Below are positions 11,511-22,271 of a DNA stretch of 64,000 nt, piece by piece. Under the pieces are notes generated by a model that saw only the letters and a program-made list of their open reading frames with translations, had not been told where the DNA came from and did no database searches. Position 1 is the stretch's first letter. Each line of letters opens with the position of its first letter. Source of the DNA: Salticus scenicus (taxonomy: Eukaryota > Arthropoda > Arachnida > Araneae > Salticidae); NCBI GenBank assembly GCA_963930645.1, contig OZ005652.1, positions 263,391,356 through 263,455,355 on the forward strand, given 5' to 3'. A program made the translations under genes and the position numbers.

Positions 11511-13498
11511 ATGTTTGACATTTATAGTTCTCAAAGAATTCTGTGCATTGACTATGTTAAGAGACATAAAAAAGTTGTGTATGAAACAAAGTTTGCTACG
11601 TTTCACACTATTGGTGATTCAGCTGATGAAATTAAAAAAGTTGTTGGCCCTTCTATTTCTATTAATCGAGATGACACATTATGTTCTAACTGTTTTGTGT
11701 TTTATAAAAAGAAATTTTTAGAACTTGAACACAAATCTGAAGAAGCAATATTAGTTTCTGAGGAACCATTTAATCCAGAAAATGATATTGTGGATGCTTT
11801 AAATATTAGTATTAAAACCCTTGATGCAGAAATGTCTCCATTGAAATACCCTTCAGAAATTAGATCAGACAGAAGAGAAAGTTATATAAAGAAAAAAAAA
11901 GATAAAACTGAAGAGCACATTAATAACTTCGGCTGTTGACAAATTAGAAGCTGCATATGAGGTCAATATTTCACGGCAGTCATCATCTTTTCAAGATACT
12001 AACTGCTCTGATTGCAATGAATGGTTTTGTAATATCAAAAAAGCCTTATATAGTTGTGATTACAATGAAAAAATACGATTACTTACATTGTTGCCAGATA
12101 ATTTTAGTAAGGGACTAGTACAAGAGAAACTACCTGGTATAGCAAAATTTATGATTGATAAGTCTCAAAAGATCAAAAGAGAAAAAGGAATTTATGCACA
12201 AAGTGGTCCTTATGTTGGACATCCTTTATCAGCAGAAACACGGGATGTAGCCCTTTCCTATTACTTAGAATATAGTAAAGATTGCAATAAAAATAGCTCA
12301 AACAAAAGTGATGTTATTAATATTAAAAATAACTATGGCGAGAAAATTAAAAGAGTAAAACGTTTTATGACAAGATCTATTAAAGAAACAAACAATTTAA
12401 TGAAAAAAGAAAATCTATCAATGAAAATAGGCATCTCAAAATTTTATTCATTGCGTCCAAAATTTGTGGAAGTTCAGCCAATACTTGGTATGGACTATAC
12501 CAATACTTGAGTATGTTGTTGTATTTACTGCATTAATTTGAAATTAATTTGCATAGCTCTAAAAAATCTTACAGAAGAGTGTCCGGAGTGCCCCGGTACT
12601 GAAATTCTTACAGCAGAAACATTTGACTTGGATGAAGAAGAAGATGTACTATATGCTATATGGGAAGGTAGAGACTTAATAAAGAAATCTGTACCCTTAA
12701 GAAAATTTTTAGAAGACATAAAGTACTGGGTTAAAAAGGGTATTTAGCATAAATATATTTAAAAAGTTCAAAGAGAAGGAATTGCAGAGGCATAGTTAAT
12801 GGCAAAAGTAGATTCTATACTAACAATGCATTTCGATTTCGCTGAAAACTGGTCTATAATTTTGCCTGGTGAAATTCAGAGTTATCACTGGCAAAATACA
12901 CAAATATCTCTATTTACATGCATTGCATACGTTCAGGATGAGACAAGAAGTTTCATTGCCATTTCTGACGACACAACCCATGATACAGCTCATGATCTCT
13001 GTGCTATAAATGCAGTGAAAAATAAAATATTTCAGTTGTACGAATTGAAAAATATAAAATCTTTGGTATATATATCAGATGGTGCAGCAGCACATTTTAA
13101 AAACAAGTACCAGTTTCATGAATTTTTAATAAATCATAAAGTTGAAGTAAGAAAGTGGATTTTTTCAGCTACTGGTCATGGAAAAAATGCATGTGATGCT
13201 ATTGGTGGCTTGTGCAAACACCACGCAACAAAATATAATCTCCAAAAGGAACCAGTAAAAGCCATTCAAGACTGTTTCATTTTTTAATGCACTCTCTAGT
13301 GTAGTACCAAACATAACATTAATACACATCGAGAGCAAAACTATTAAAGATTACAGATTCAAAACACGAAATAAATGGGCTAAAGTTAAACTTATTACAG
13401 GAATACAATCAAAGCATTATTGGTTGTTTCAAAATAACGAATCCTATATGGGACGCACAGTTAAGCATTCAATAACAAAAGTGGAATCTTCCAAATAG
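11511..13498 (+). pseudogene. DDE-type transposase, disrupted
   Basis: Consecutive open segments on the plus strand read as one decayed protein. An N-terminal part has a CxxC pair (LCSNCF); then comes a lysine-rich middle and a segment with VCCCIYC followed by CIALKNL and ECPECPG. The catalytic region has HFDFAENWS (near 12826), ISDD (near 12961), ISDGAAAHFKN (near 13074) and TGHGKNACDAIGG (near 13171), with acidic residues where DDE/D catalytic residues are expected. Breaks are a frameshift near 11930, in-frame stops at about 12508 and 12745 to 12796, and a frameshift near 13285, after which the frame runs to TAG at 13498. Related proteins with 'HFDFAEN' and 'SDGAxxxFKN' are common in animal genomes, but I cannot assign the superfamily from memory. 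It cannot make active protein as it stands. Confidence 0.7.
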
Positions 13499-13702
13499 GT
13501 AAAGAAAAAGTATTTAAATTACTTCAAAATGTAAATCTTAATACTTTCTGAAATTTACTTTAATGTTTATTATTATTATTTATTTATAGAAAACTTATCA
13601 TTTTATCATATTATTTCACAGCTGTAATACCTATCTACCATTATTTTATATTTTGTTAAAATAAAAATTAGTTTTCTCATGTATTTAGTTAGTAAAAATA
13701 CA

Positions 13703-14392
13703 AAAATCTTGAATTTCTAGTCTTGTGAAATAAATGCAGTTCATGCTATTTTCAAAAAATCACATAAAATCTTCTGGGCAAAAATAGAATAATTGGTTAT
13801 AATTTATTTATTAAGCACAGATAGGGCTTCAAATTAGCAAACTTTCAGATTTTTTAAAAATGGTGTTTTTGAGTAATTGCACTTTAAATATGGTCATATT
13901 TTTAAAAATTGCAAAATTAAAAAATTAATTTTAAAGATTGTATGTATTCTATGATTAAAATAAAATTTGCTGTGAAGTTAGCATAAAAGGTCTTCAGATT
14001 CCCAACTTTTATTTTAGTTTCAAATAAAATTTTTATTAGGAAAAAAAATTCCAAAAATCGGTAAAAATCAATTTTTTTCCTAGCAAAACGAATTTTTTTT
14101 CTTAATTCATAAGGCAAACAGATTTTTCAGAATTAAACTAAATTTAAATTCAGCTTAAGAGCTACTTGTAAAAAAAAATTTGATAGAAAAAGTTAAATAT
14201 TTTTTAAACAGCGCTCATTTGAAAATGAAGTTTTTTTTTTTTTAATTTTTCGAAAAAGCTCAGTTTTAGACTAAGTTTTACTGCCCTGTAAACAGAAAAA
14301 AAAAATTTTTTTTTGAGAAAAATTATTGTGAGATATTTCGTATTTCACTTAGTTCTTAATACCCTATTTTTTTAAAAATAATCTGTGATGGT
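13703..14392. repeat. Right terminal inverted repeat of the 4.3 kb transposon
   Basis: This is the inverted partner of 10089-10775; the inner boundary is near the shared word 'ctagaaattcaa'. Confidence 0.85.
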
Positions 14393-14399
14393 CATATGA

Positions 14400-15354
14400 C
14401 ACATTTTGTTACTGCCTGCCTGAATTGAGATGGAATGACTCGGAGGACAAGTGCGGCTACGACAGATTTTACGTGCACCTATTTTTTTTTTTTTTTTTTA
14501 GAGAGGAGGGGGGGGGGGAGAGACACCGCACATAATCCGATTGCGGTCAATTGAGTAACTGTAATTAGCATGAAAGATACTTTACACATTTCGAATAACA
14601 CTAATGTTTAAATAAATTTAAGATAAGCGTTTTTATTTTTCTGTGTGATGAATTGAAAATTTGAAAGCAATAACTTTAAATGGCAAAAACAAAATGTTTT
14701 AAGGGAATGTCTTTTTATTAAAATATTAGTGTCATGAAATGAACATTTTTATATACATTTACGTTAATGTTTTGACAGAGTGTTAACATTATTTTCTGTT
14801 ATAAAAGGAAGGAAAAGTTCATAAGACTAAATGCTCTATTATTATGACCGGTTTTTCTTTCAAATGACTTTTAGTTTTTCATTTAAATATAGTAAATCAT
14901 AGGGCATTATTTGGACGACGAATTATTCGCGTAAACAAATTTGAGTGAAATTTTTAAAAACATTTTATAGTCTTCAACGCATTTATTGTACAAAGAAAAG
15001 TTCAAAAGGCTACAATGAAATGGTCAGTTAACCTACATTCGCTTTACGCATAAAAAAGTAAATAATCGTTTAAATGTAGCATCTCTGTCTAATTAAAATA
15101 TAATTAAATGTAATACTTTTCTAGTTATTATATTTCTTTTGAGCAACAAAACTTCAAAAGGAAATTTATGCTAAGTAATGATAATATTTATTATGCAAAG
15201 GCTAAGGGTTATAACTCTAATGTTATTTTATTCTGACATGTTTATAAAATGAAAGAAAAATCCAAACATTCTCAAATGTGTTCAGACAGATATTATGACA
15301 TGATACCCTCTAAATGCGTAATATTTTAAGAGAGATTTTAAAAAAATAATCCAC

Positions 15355-15389
<35 letters not shown>

Positions 15390-16237
15390 GAAATTTCAAA
15401 TACTACATGCATTTCCTTATTTATTTAAGAGATTTTAGAGATAAATCAGGAATTTCGTCAATTCAGGAATACTCCCATTTCTGTTAATTTGTAGATTTAA
15501 AAGGAAATTTTTATACTTGTAGATTTATAATAGTTTGCGATTTGAGTTACAAACCGGCAGGGTATAAAATGAATATATATATGTATATATATACATTTCT
15601 TTACCTTTAATCTTTTCTTTTCACTAATGTTCGTTTGGCACCCGTTTATTTCTTCTATCTCTGTATGTATCGTTTAACATGTGGATTTCTTAAAAATACT
15701 TATTCCTTGTATCAATTTTGGTTTGTGTTATTGTTTAATCTAATTTCCTTTTTTATTTTGTTTTGTTGCAAGATAGAGACTTGAGCTGTATATTGGCTGG
15801 AATTATCTATACAGTTTTCCGAAATCTTGCACTCTGCTGATAGAAATGTAAGTTTCCTGATGAGTGAACATTCCATTTTTCAGCATTTAAAATTCCAATT
15901 TTCAATTCATGAATTCTCTCTTTTTTTTTCCTTTTATCGGATCTCTTTGGTAATTTTATCCTTTTCTCTTTTCTATAAAATGTTGACTGTTTCTATTAAT
16001 TTAATGGTTTTTTGCAAACTATTATCTCATCGTTAGGCTTATGTGTTATGTTTATGTCATTTCTCTTCTGCATAAGTACATTAACTTGTTTTTACTAATC
16101 ATTGGTACTCAAATTAAATTATCACCGTGGCAATAATTTTATTCGAAATAAATCTCATTTAAAATTTACTTATATGTTGGTATTTTCATCTATCTTTTGT
16201 TTGCTGAGTGTTACAAAGGTATTAAATTATATATATA
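14400..16237. other. Non-coding AT-rich stretch
   Basis: I see a T run plus G run near 14481-14520 and an A run at 15358-15387. There are no convincing genes or TIRs. The short open frames at 15827-16290 have no recognisable product. Confidence 0.5.
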
Positions 16238-16241
16238 TATA

Positions 16242-16710
16242 TAGTGACGAGCCCTTGTTTCCCGCAACTGCTGAATCCAAAGCTACGTAGTTTTCCTTTG
16301 CCGCTACCTGGAATCCTAATCAGCTGAGCTTCGACAGAGAGAGAGCAGAATATGAGCGGAAGTGCGTGCTTGTGACGTGAGTGACGCCATTTCCGGAACG
16401 CGCCGCTGCTAACGGCATTTGAAGAGAAAAGTTCAGTTTTGACGAGGCATACACACTGGACGGGTGTATCGCTTGTTTTTATGAACTTCGTGTTTCATGT
16501 TTCGACGTAATTAGAAAGTGAAATAATAAATAAATAATTTATGTCACGAACTGTACTACTTAGATGGACATTGGCAAAGCAACATTTTGATTCACTAACG
16601 TTTTATGTAAATATTTGTAAATATTAATTTTTTATTAAATACTCAATAATTAGTAAATAATTCAATTAGTACGTTATTATTACAAAAGCCCACATAAGCT
16701 CGATATTACA
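16242..16710 (+). repeat. 5' LTR of element B (469 bp)
   Basis: It starts TAGTGACGAG and ends CGATATTACA. It shares with LTR A the block around 16264-16293 and a loosely conserved AT-rich 3' third (ttatgtaaat, tttattaaa, agtaaataat, aattagta, gcccaca). The middle is unrelated. The empty MITE site (actactTAgatgg) is at about 16556-16568. Confidence 0.93.
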
Positions 16711-17250
16711 TCAGAAGCGGGATAAAGGATGAATCGTGAATTTTGATTTAGCTTAAACTTCGGATTGAACGCGATAAAGGATTGATCGTGAATTTTGATG
16801 AATCGTGAAATCTACATTGAATTGAAGTTCGCGTAAGTAAATTTTAATATTACGTAAAAAAAAAAAAAAAAAAAAAAGAACTGTATGATGATGCACCTGG
16901 ACTGATAAAATATAAATTGATGAACTGCATAAACTGTTCTTAAAACATAGACTGAACTTTTAAATTATAGACTGAACTATTTATTTATTTAAAAAACTGT
17001 AGCAAAACTGTGTTGAAATTTCTTCACATGCGTAATCGTGCTACGGATAGTGATTACAATGCAGAATATTATGTCTGCTCTGAAATTCACATTGGATAAA
17101 TGAGTGATAAAGTGTGACATAGTCTACAAAGTGTTCAAGGATTTAAAAGACGGCAAATTGACTGGATAGAGATTTGAATAAAATTTGGAACAACAAACCA
17201 CCTGCTGTTTTAGTTCTACAAAGTTACGTGTAATTTTGTTTTATTGTATA
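16711..17250 (+). other. 5' leader of element B
   Basis: It begins with tcagaagcgggataaag next to the LTR, matching element A. A partly repeated segment follows (ataaaggatgaatcgtgaat, then ataaaggattgatcgtgaat). An A run lies at 16857-16877. Confidence 0.6.
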
Positions 17251-20236
17251 ATAGTCTCTCTAGGGGATATTCCCAAAATTGGTATTGCACTAAGTCAAGA
17301 GAACTATAGTAAAATTAAAATTCTGCATCGGTTTTTATTCGATGACAACGGTGATCGAAGGAACAGACGCAGAATAAAAAAATTCACTGGATTCACTTTC
17401 GCCATTGGCGACGAAAAATACCTTGAAAAACAAAAAATAATTGATGACAACTTTTCTTTGAATGAACTTATTATTATTTGTAATATATTAAATGTCCCTT
17501 TTGATGGGAGTAGAAACGAATTGCGAGATAGACTGTTATTAAATTTGTATGACACAGAATTATTAAAACATGAAAGTTCCGAGAATAATTCAGATGAGGA
17601 AGATTCTCAGAACGAATCGAGCAGTGAATCCGAAAGTAGGTCGGAAAGTGGCGATAATGACGTCACAAAAACTGACTCCTCTGTGCAATGCCATATAATT
17701 AATGATAATGAATGTCATATAAATAATAATGATAAATGCTATAAAAATAATGATAATGACAGTGATTATGAGTATAATAAAACTAAAAAAAAGTACAAAT
17801 TGTAGTAATAATGTGCATATTGGATCACTTGGTGCAACTGTTTCTTTCAATGACTTTGAAAATAATACTTCTAAATTTAGCGGCGAGCCGCATGAGAATA
17901 TTACTGAGTGGCTTACAGAATTCGACGAGATGTCGAATATGTTTAATTTTAACGAATTACAAAAAAATGTTTTCTGTAAGAGTTCGTTGAGCGGAAACGC
18001 TCTGCTCTTCACCAGGTCTGAAAAAGGATTATTGACATACAAAAAATTGAAAAATGCACTCATCGACGAATTTAAAATAAATTCCGTCTCTTTGCATGAA
18101 ATATTGAGTAAAAAGAAAATGAAAGCCAGTGAATCAGTTACAGAATATTATTTTAAAATGCGCGAACTGTCTAAGAACGGGCACATTGATGATGCCGCAA
18201 TAATGCACTACGTGATCCAAGGAATTAATGATAAAAGTGAAAACAAAGTAATTTTATATGGTGCAAAAACTCTTCGCGAATTCAAAGAGAAAATCAAAAT
18301 GTATGAAGTATTTAAACGTGATAGTGAAAAAAGTAAATATAGAATTGATAAAGTAGAATATAGTGCAAAATTGAAAACTGTACAACATAATGTATATGAA
18401 AAATTTAGTCCTAGAAATGAAGTAAATAAATTCTGTTATAGCTGTGGCGATAAAAACCACTTATCCAGGGACTGCCCCCATAAGGCAAAGGGCCTGAAGT
18501 GTTTCACATGCAAACAGTTTGGGCATAAAAGTTCGGAGTGCCCAGGTTCGAAACCAGAAGTCGAGGCACTGTGTATTGGTGTAAATCAAAATATGAGTAA
18601 AATTATACAAGTAAATGATATAAATTTCATAGGCATAATCGATACGGGAAGTGAAGCAACATTGTTGCGTAAAAATGCTTTTGAAAAATTGAATGTGAAT
18701 AAATTAAATTCTATGAGTACTACTTTGAAGGGGATCGGGAAAAGTTCAATAAAGCCGTTAGGCTCATTCGACGCCGATCTTAAAGTTGATGATTTTAAAA
18801 GTAAAACTGATATTTATGTTGTAAAAAATGATGTGATACCCTATGATATAATCCTTGGCATGAACGTGTTAATGTTAAGTGAAACAACGATTAATGAAAA
18901 AGGCATTTTTGTGAAAAATAAATCTAATTCTCTCGAGGTAAATTTAGTAATAGTACTTCCAGTAAATGCATATAAAAAAGAAAGTAAAACGAATGTTGTT
19001 ATTGATGCCCCTATTAACTGTAAAAACAAAATTCTTGAGAAATCCCCAGAAATAAATGAAACATTGAATAGTGTTAAAAAGTGTAAAAATGTAACCCCTC
19101 AACCTATTATGCTGTCAAAAAAATCATTAGAATCTTCCGAAAAAGCCGTAAGTGAAAATGACGATGAAGACGAAAATGACGAAAGTGATGACGATAAGAT
19201 GCTTTTGAAGGACGATAATAGTGTAGATGATGACAGTGAGGAAGAGGAGGAGCCTCGACGAAAGAAACAAAGTCAGATGAGCATTTTCCAGATAGATGAT
19301 GATAGTGAGGAAGAGGAGGAGCCGCGCCGAAAGGGACGAAATCAGACGAATGTTTCCCGAATGAAGTCGCTAAATCCAGAAAACACTTATTCGAAGAAAG
19401 ATGAAAAACAAGTCCTACTTGAAAAACTTTCACAGTTAGCCGAAGAGTTGAAAGAGTTAAAAGAAAAAGTTGACGAAAATTCCAAACTCCTTAAAAGAAA
19501 GAAATCGAGAAAAAAGACTTTGACGATAGATTCCATTGAGTGTAAAAGACAGAATTTCCCAAAAGAAGAGACTGCCAGCATAAATTTGAGAAAGTTGTTC
19601 ATTCCATCACTTCCGTTGACAACCACAATTAGTGAAATAGCTGTATTATTTCCTAAAGCTGTGCAAATACAATTAGAAGTTTTCCCTACATATAAGACTG
19701 CTATTATAGACTTTTCGACTGAACTTGATGCTACAGAGACCCTAAAAGAAAATGAGCAATTAGAGGTTCTCGAGTTCGAGTCAGTGGCGGATTTAAGGGG
19801 GGGGCAAGGGGGCTGAAGCCCCCCCCAAAACACTAACATTCACAATTGAATATTACAATTGTAAATTTTTTATTGGTCTAGAATAACACTTTGAAGAATT
19901 TTAGCCCCCCCCCCCCCCAAAAGTCAAGTTCTGGATCCGCCACTGGTTCGAGTGCCAAAATAACTTCGAGTCCCAAAGTAAAAATTTGCGTAATCATGAC
20001 ACTAAACAATTTTCCAGAGTTAAAAAGAAAAATAAAGCAAAATATAAGTTGAGTAGACAACCACCAAAAACTGTTACCGTAGGCAACCAAGTTGCCGTAA
20101 AGCCAAAGCTGAAATTTTCCTGTGACTATGAAACATTAAAAATGAAAATGCTAATGATATAATTAAAGATGGATGCCATGAAGGCTCCTATTGCACACTT
20201 ACTCATGCTAAGATCCTCAGACATGGGATCACTTAG
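17251..20236 (+). pseudogene. gag-protease polyprotein of element B, nearly complete but broken
   Basis: It is the same protein as in element A and less decayed. The codon matching A's start ATG is ATA at 17251; an upstream in-frame ATG exists at 17185. Features in order: a SAP-like motif (LNELIIIC, ELRDRLLL) near 17456-17545; an acidic Ser/Asn tract; a +1 shift in an A-run near 17785-17795; a gag-like region; two CCHC knuckles at 18432-18545; a protease with DTGS (about 18640) and GMNVLML (about 18856); a duplicated acidic block (DDDSEEEEEPRR at about 19228-19264 and 19294-19330); a predicted coiled-coil-like lysine/glutamate stretch; and the LFIPSLPLTTTISEIA segment. A hAT MITE interrupts the frame at 19782-19945, and at least one further shift lies near 20140. 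The last residues include C-x5-C-x3-H before the stop at 20236. Confidence 0.85.
19782..19945. mobile_element. 164-bp hAT-type MITE inside the gag-protease frame of B
   Basis: The ends are CAGTGGCGGATTTA and, inverted, CAGTGGCGGATCCAG. They are flanked by a perfect 8-bp duplication, gttcgagt, at 19774-19781 and 19946-19953. Eight-base duplications and CAG-type ends are standard for hAT. Inside are a G run with a matching C-rich block and a C14 run. Element A keeps an uninterrupted frame at the equivalent place. Confidence 0.95.
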
Positions 20237-20391
20237 TTTAAAAGCAAAAATATGAAGATTTGTACATAAATTGTAAATAAGTATGTTATTATTTTGTGTT
20301 GCTTTTGTGTTTTTTTTTTTTTTTTTTTTGTATTTTGTATTTTTCAGTGTGACCGCCTGGAGGACCAGACGATGCAGGACGGCCGAGCTTA

Positions 20392-21076
20392 TAGTGACGA
20401 GCCCTTGTTTCCCGCAACTGCTGAATCCAAAGCTATGTAGTTTTCCTTTGCCGCTACCTGGAATCCTAATCAGCTGAGCTTCGACAGAGAGAGAGCAGAA
20501 TACGAGCGGAAGTGCGTGCTTGTGACGTGAGTGACGCCATTTCCGGAACGCGCCGCTGCTAACGGCGTTTGAAGAGAAAAGTTCAATTTTGACGAGGCAT
20601 ACACACTGGACGGGTGTATCGCTTGTTTTTATGAACTTCGTGTTTCATGTTTCGACCTAATTAGAAAGTGAAATAATAAATAAATAATTTATGTCACGAA
20701 CTGTACTACTTACAGTCGGCTGCAAAATTATTCGAGCACTAGCCAATAATTCCTATATTTAAAAAGTACACTTAAGACTGTTTTGCTAAGTAAATCCTTG
20801 TCGAATCATGTTCTTAGACTGATTAAGAACATGACTCGACAAGGATTTATTTAACAAAGCTGTATTAAGTGTACTTTTTTTTGGCAAGGATTATTGCTAG
20901 TGCTCGAACAATTTTGCAGCCGACTGTAGATGGACATTGGCAAAGCAACATTTTGATTCACTAACGTTTTATGTAAATATTTGTAAATATTAATTTTTTA
21001 TTAAATACTCAATAATTAGTAAATAATTCAATTAGTACGTTATTATTTCAAAAGCCCACATAAGCTCGATATTACA
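20392..21076 (+). repeat. 3' LTR of element B, carrying a MITE
   Basis: It is a direct repeat of 16242-16710 with few substitutions, interrupted by the MITE at 20713-20926. TATA follows at 21077-21080. Confidence 0.93.
20713..20926. mobile_element. 214-bp mariner-type MITE, copy 2
   Basis: It has the same length and orientation along the plus strand as the copy at 3360-3573 and differs from it at three positions. TA duplications are at 20711-20712 and 20927-20928, with an exact empty site in the 5' LTR. It encodes nothing and the whole sequence is foldable into a hairpin. Confidence 0.95.
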
Positions 21077-21109
21077 TATACATATGAACAGTCTACACTT
21101 GACATTCCA

Positions 21110-21360
21110 AAAGATAGAAAATGTCGTTTATCAGCTGAATATTTATTAGAGATGTTGCAGTGTAAGCTTGAATTTTTATACCAAATATATTTATTAAAGA
21201 TGTTGAAGTGTAAAGCTGAATTTTTATTAACTAGGTGGCAGAGCATTCGCCAGGTAATCGGAGTAGATTACCGGTTCTGTCATTTCTTGCATAAGTTCGT
21301 ATAAAATTTCATTATCACACTTCAACATTTCTAATAAAACTACCAAGAATTTAATTTAAT
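21110..21360. repeat. Short degenerate tandem repeat
   Basis: Units containing 'agctgaat', 'tttattaragatgttg' and 'agtgtaa' recur two to three times between 21130 and 21230, and an inverted echo (cacttcaacatttctaataaa) lies near 21319. No gene is seen. Confidence 0.5.
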
Positions 21361-21439
21361 TTGGATGGTGAATAATTCAATAAAAATAAACAAAAGTAAA
21401 AATTATAATAGTAATATAAGTATTTTTCCCTAACAACAA

Positions 21440-22010
21440 ATGTTTTTACACGGGACCATAATGTATCTGAATTATTTTGTGCAATACGGTAACTCATATG
21501 ATACTAAATCTCAACTCTAAGACTTAATTGTTTAAACTCAGTTGTGGTAATTAGGTCCCATAGAACGTAACATGAGCCAATTTTACTAAGCTTTCCCTGT
21601 AACGAACAAGAGCTACATACACCGTTTCTCAAAAGCGTTAAATCTAACAAAACAATGTACCAGTTCTGTCCTCTTTGAGAAAAATTTTACAAAAAACTTC
21701 AATCCATGGGCTATAATGTGTAAAAATTATTTTTTCTATCAATGAAAAAAAGCTATAAGTTTTAGAAAAATTTACTCATTCCGTGCAATATTAATCTATA
21801 AATGAATACCAAATTTAAGCTTAGTCGAATATGGCATTTGTTAGACGCTACTGTGTTCACTCATTTGCATCTACGCATGTATGAACTCTTCACCGTAAAA
21901 ATATTAAAAATTAATTCAAGAGACCTCAAAACGTATAGATACACTAAAATCTTATTGCCGAATTTTTTCATGATTACAAAACATTCCTTACAAAGTGTAT
22001 GTTCGTAAAA
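21440..22010 (-). mobile_element. Helitron-like element fragment
   Basis: On the minus strand the part at about 21830-22000 matches the front of the element at 32879-33856: a fragment with the caagagacctcaaaacgtat block, then 'tgttcactcatttgc' and 'tgttagacgctac'. Degenerate tandem units follow toward 21440. The terminal hairpin is not preserved. Confidence 0.5.
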
Positions 22011-22271
22011 TATATCTGAATACGGTTTGCATCTTAAGCTGCAGTATATGCGTTTTTTTTTTTTTTTCTTATCTTCCTAAAAATTCATGAAACATCAAGA
22101 GTTCTTAAAATTTAAGTTGAAAGTTAAAAAATAAAATTACAAAAACAATCTACAATTGTTTTGGCTAATATAATCAAACATAGCCTTTATTAGAAGGGGG
22201 GGGGGGAGTAAAAATTCAGTCTTTAAATTTTTTTCAAATTAAGATCATCCATATTGAAGTATTGCATTTTT

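Larger units (their letters stand above)
10089..14392 (+). mobile_element. DNA transposon with about 690-bp terminal inverted repeats
   Basis: About 690 bp at 10089-10775 is repeated in inverted orientation at roughly 13703-14392. The outermost matching bases are ACCATCAtAGATTATT on the left and the complement on the right. Between them lies a broken DDE transposase. No convincing target duplication is visible. The flanks on both sides carry a similar inverted word (attccatctca, then tcaggcagg) at about 10058-10077 and 14417-14434, so the true ends could lie further out. Confidence 0.8.
16242..21076 (+). mobile_element. LTR retrotransposon B, gag-protease only, non-autonomous
   Basis: A complete element of 4835 bp has LTRs at 16242-16710 and 20392-21076, flanked by TATA (16238-16241 and 21077-21080). 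Removing the MITE and TA from the right LTR leaves exactly 469 bp, equal to the left. The interior of 3681 bp is homologous to element A along its length but lacks the 654-bp insertion. It carries a 164-bp hAT-type MITE near the end of the reading frame. No reverse transcriptase or integrase is present. Confidence 0.92.

Noticed and set aside
16711..16727. Assignment of a specific tRNA primer to element B
   Set aside because: The conserved word next to the LTR does not begin with TGG, so no tRNA can be named with confidence.
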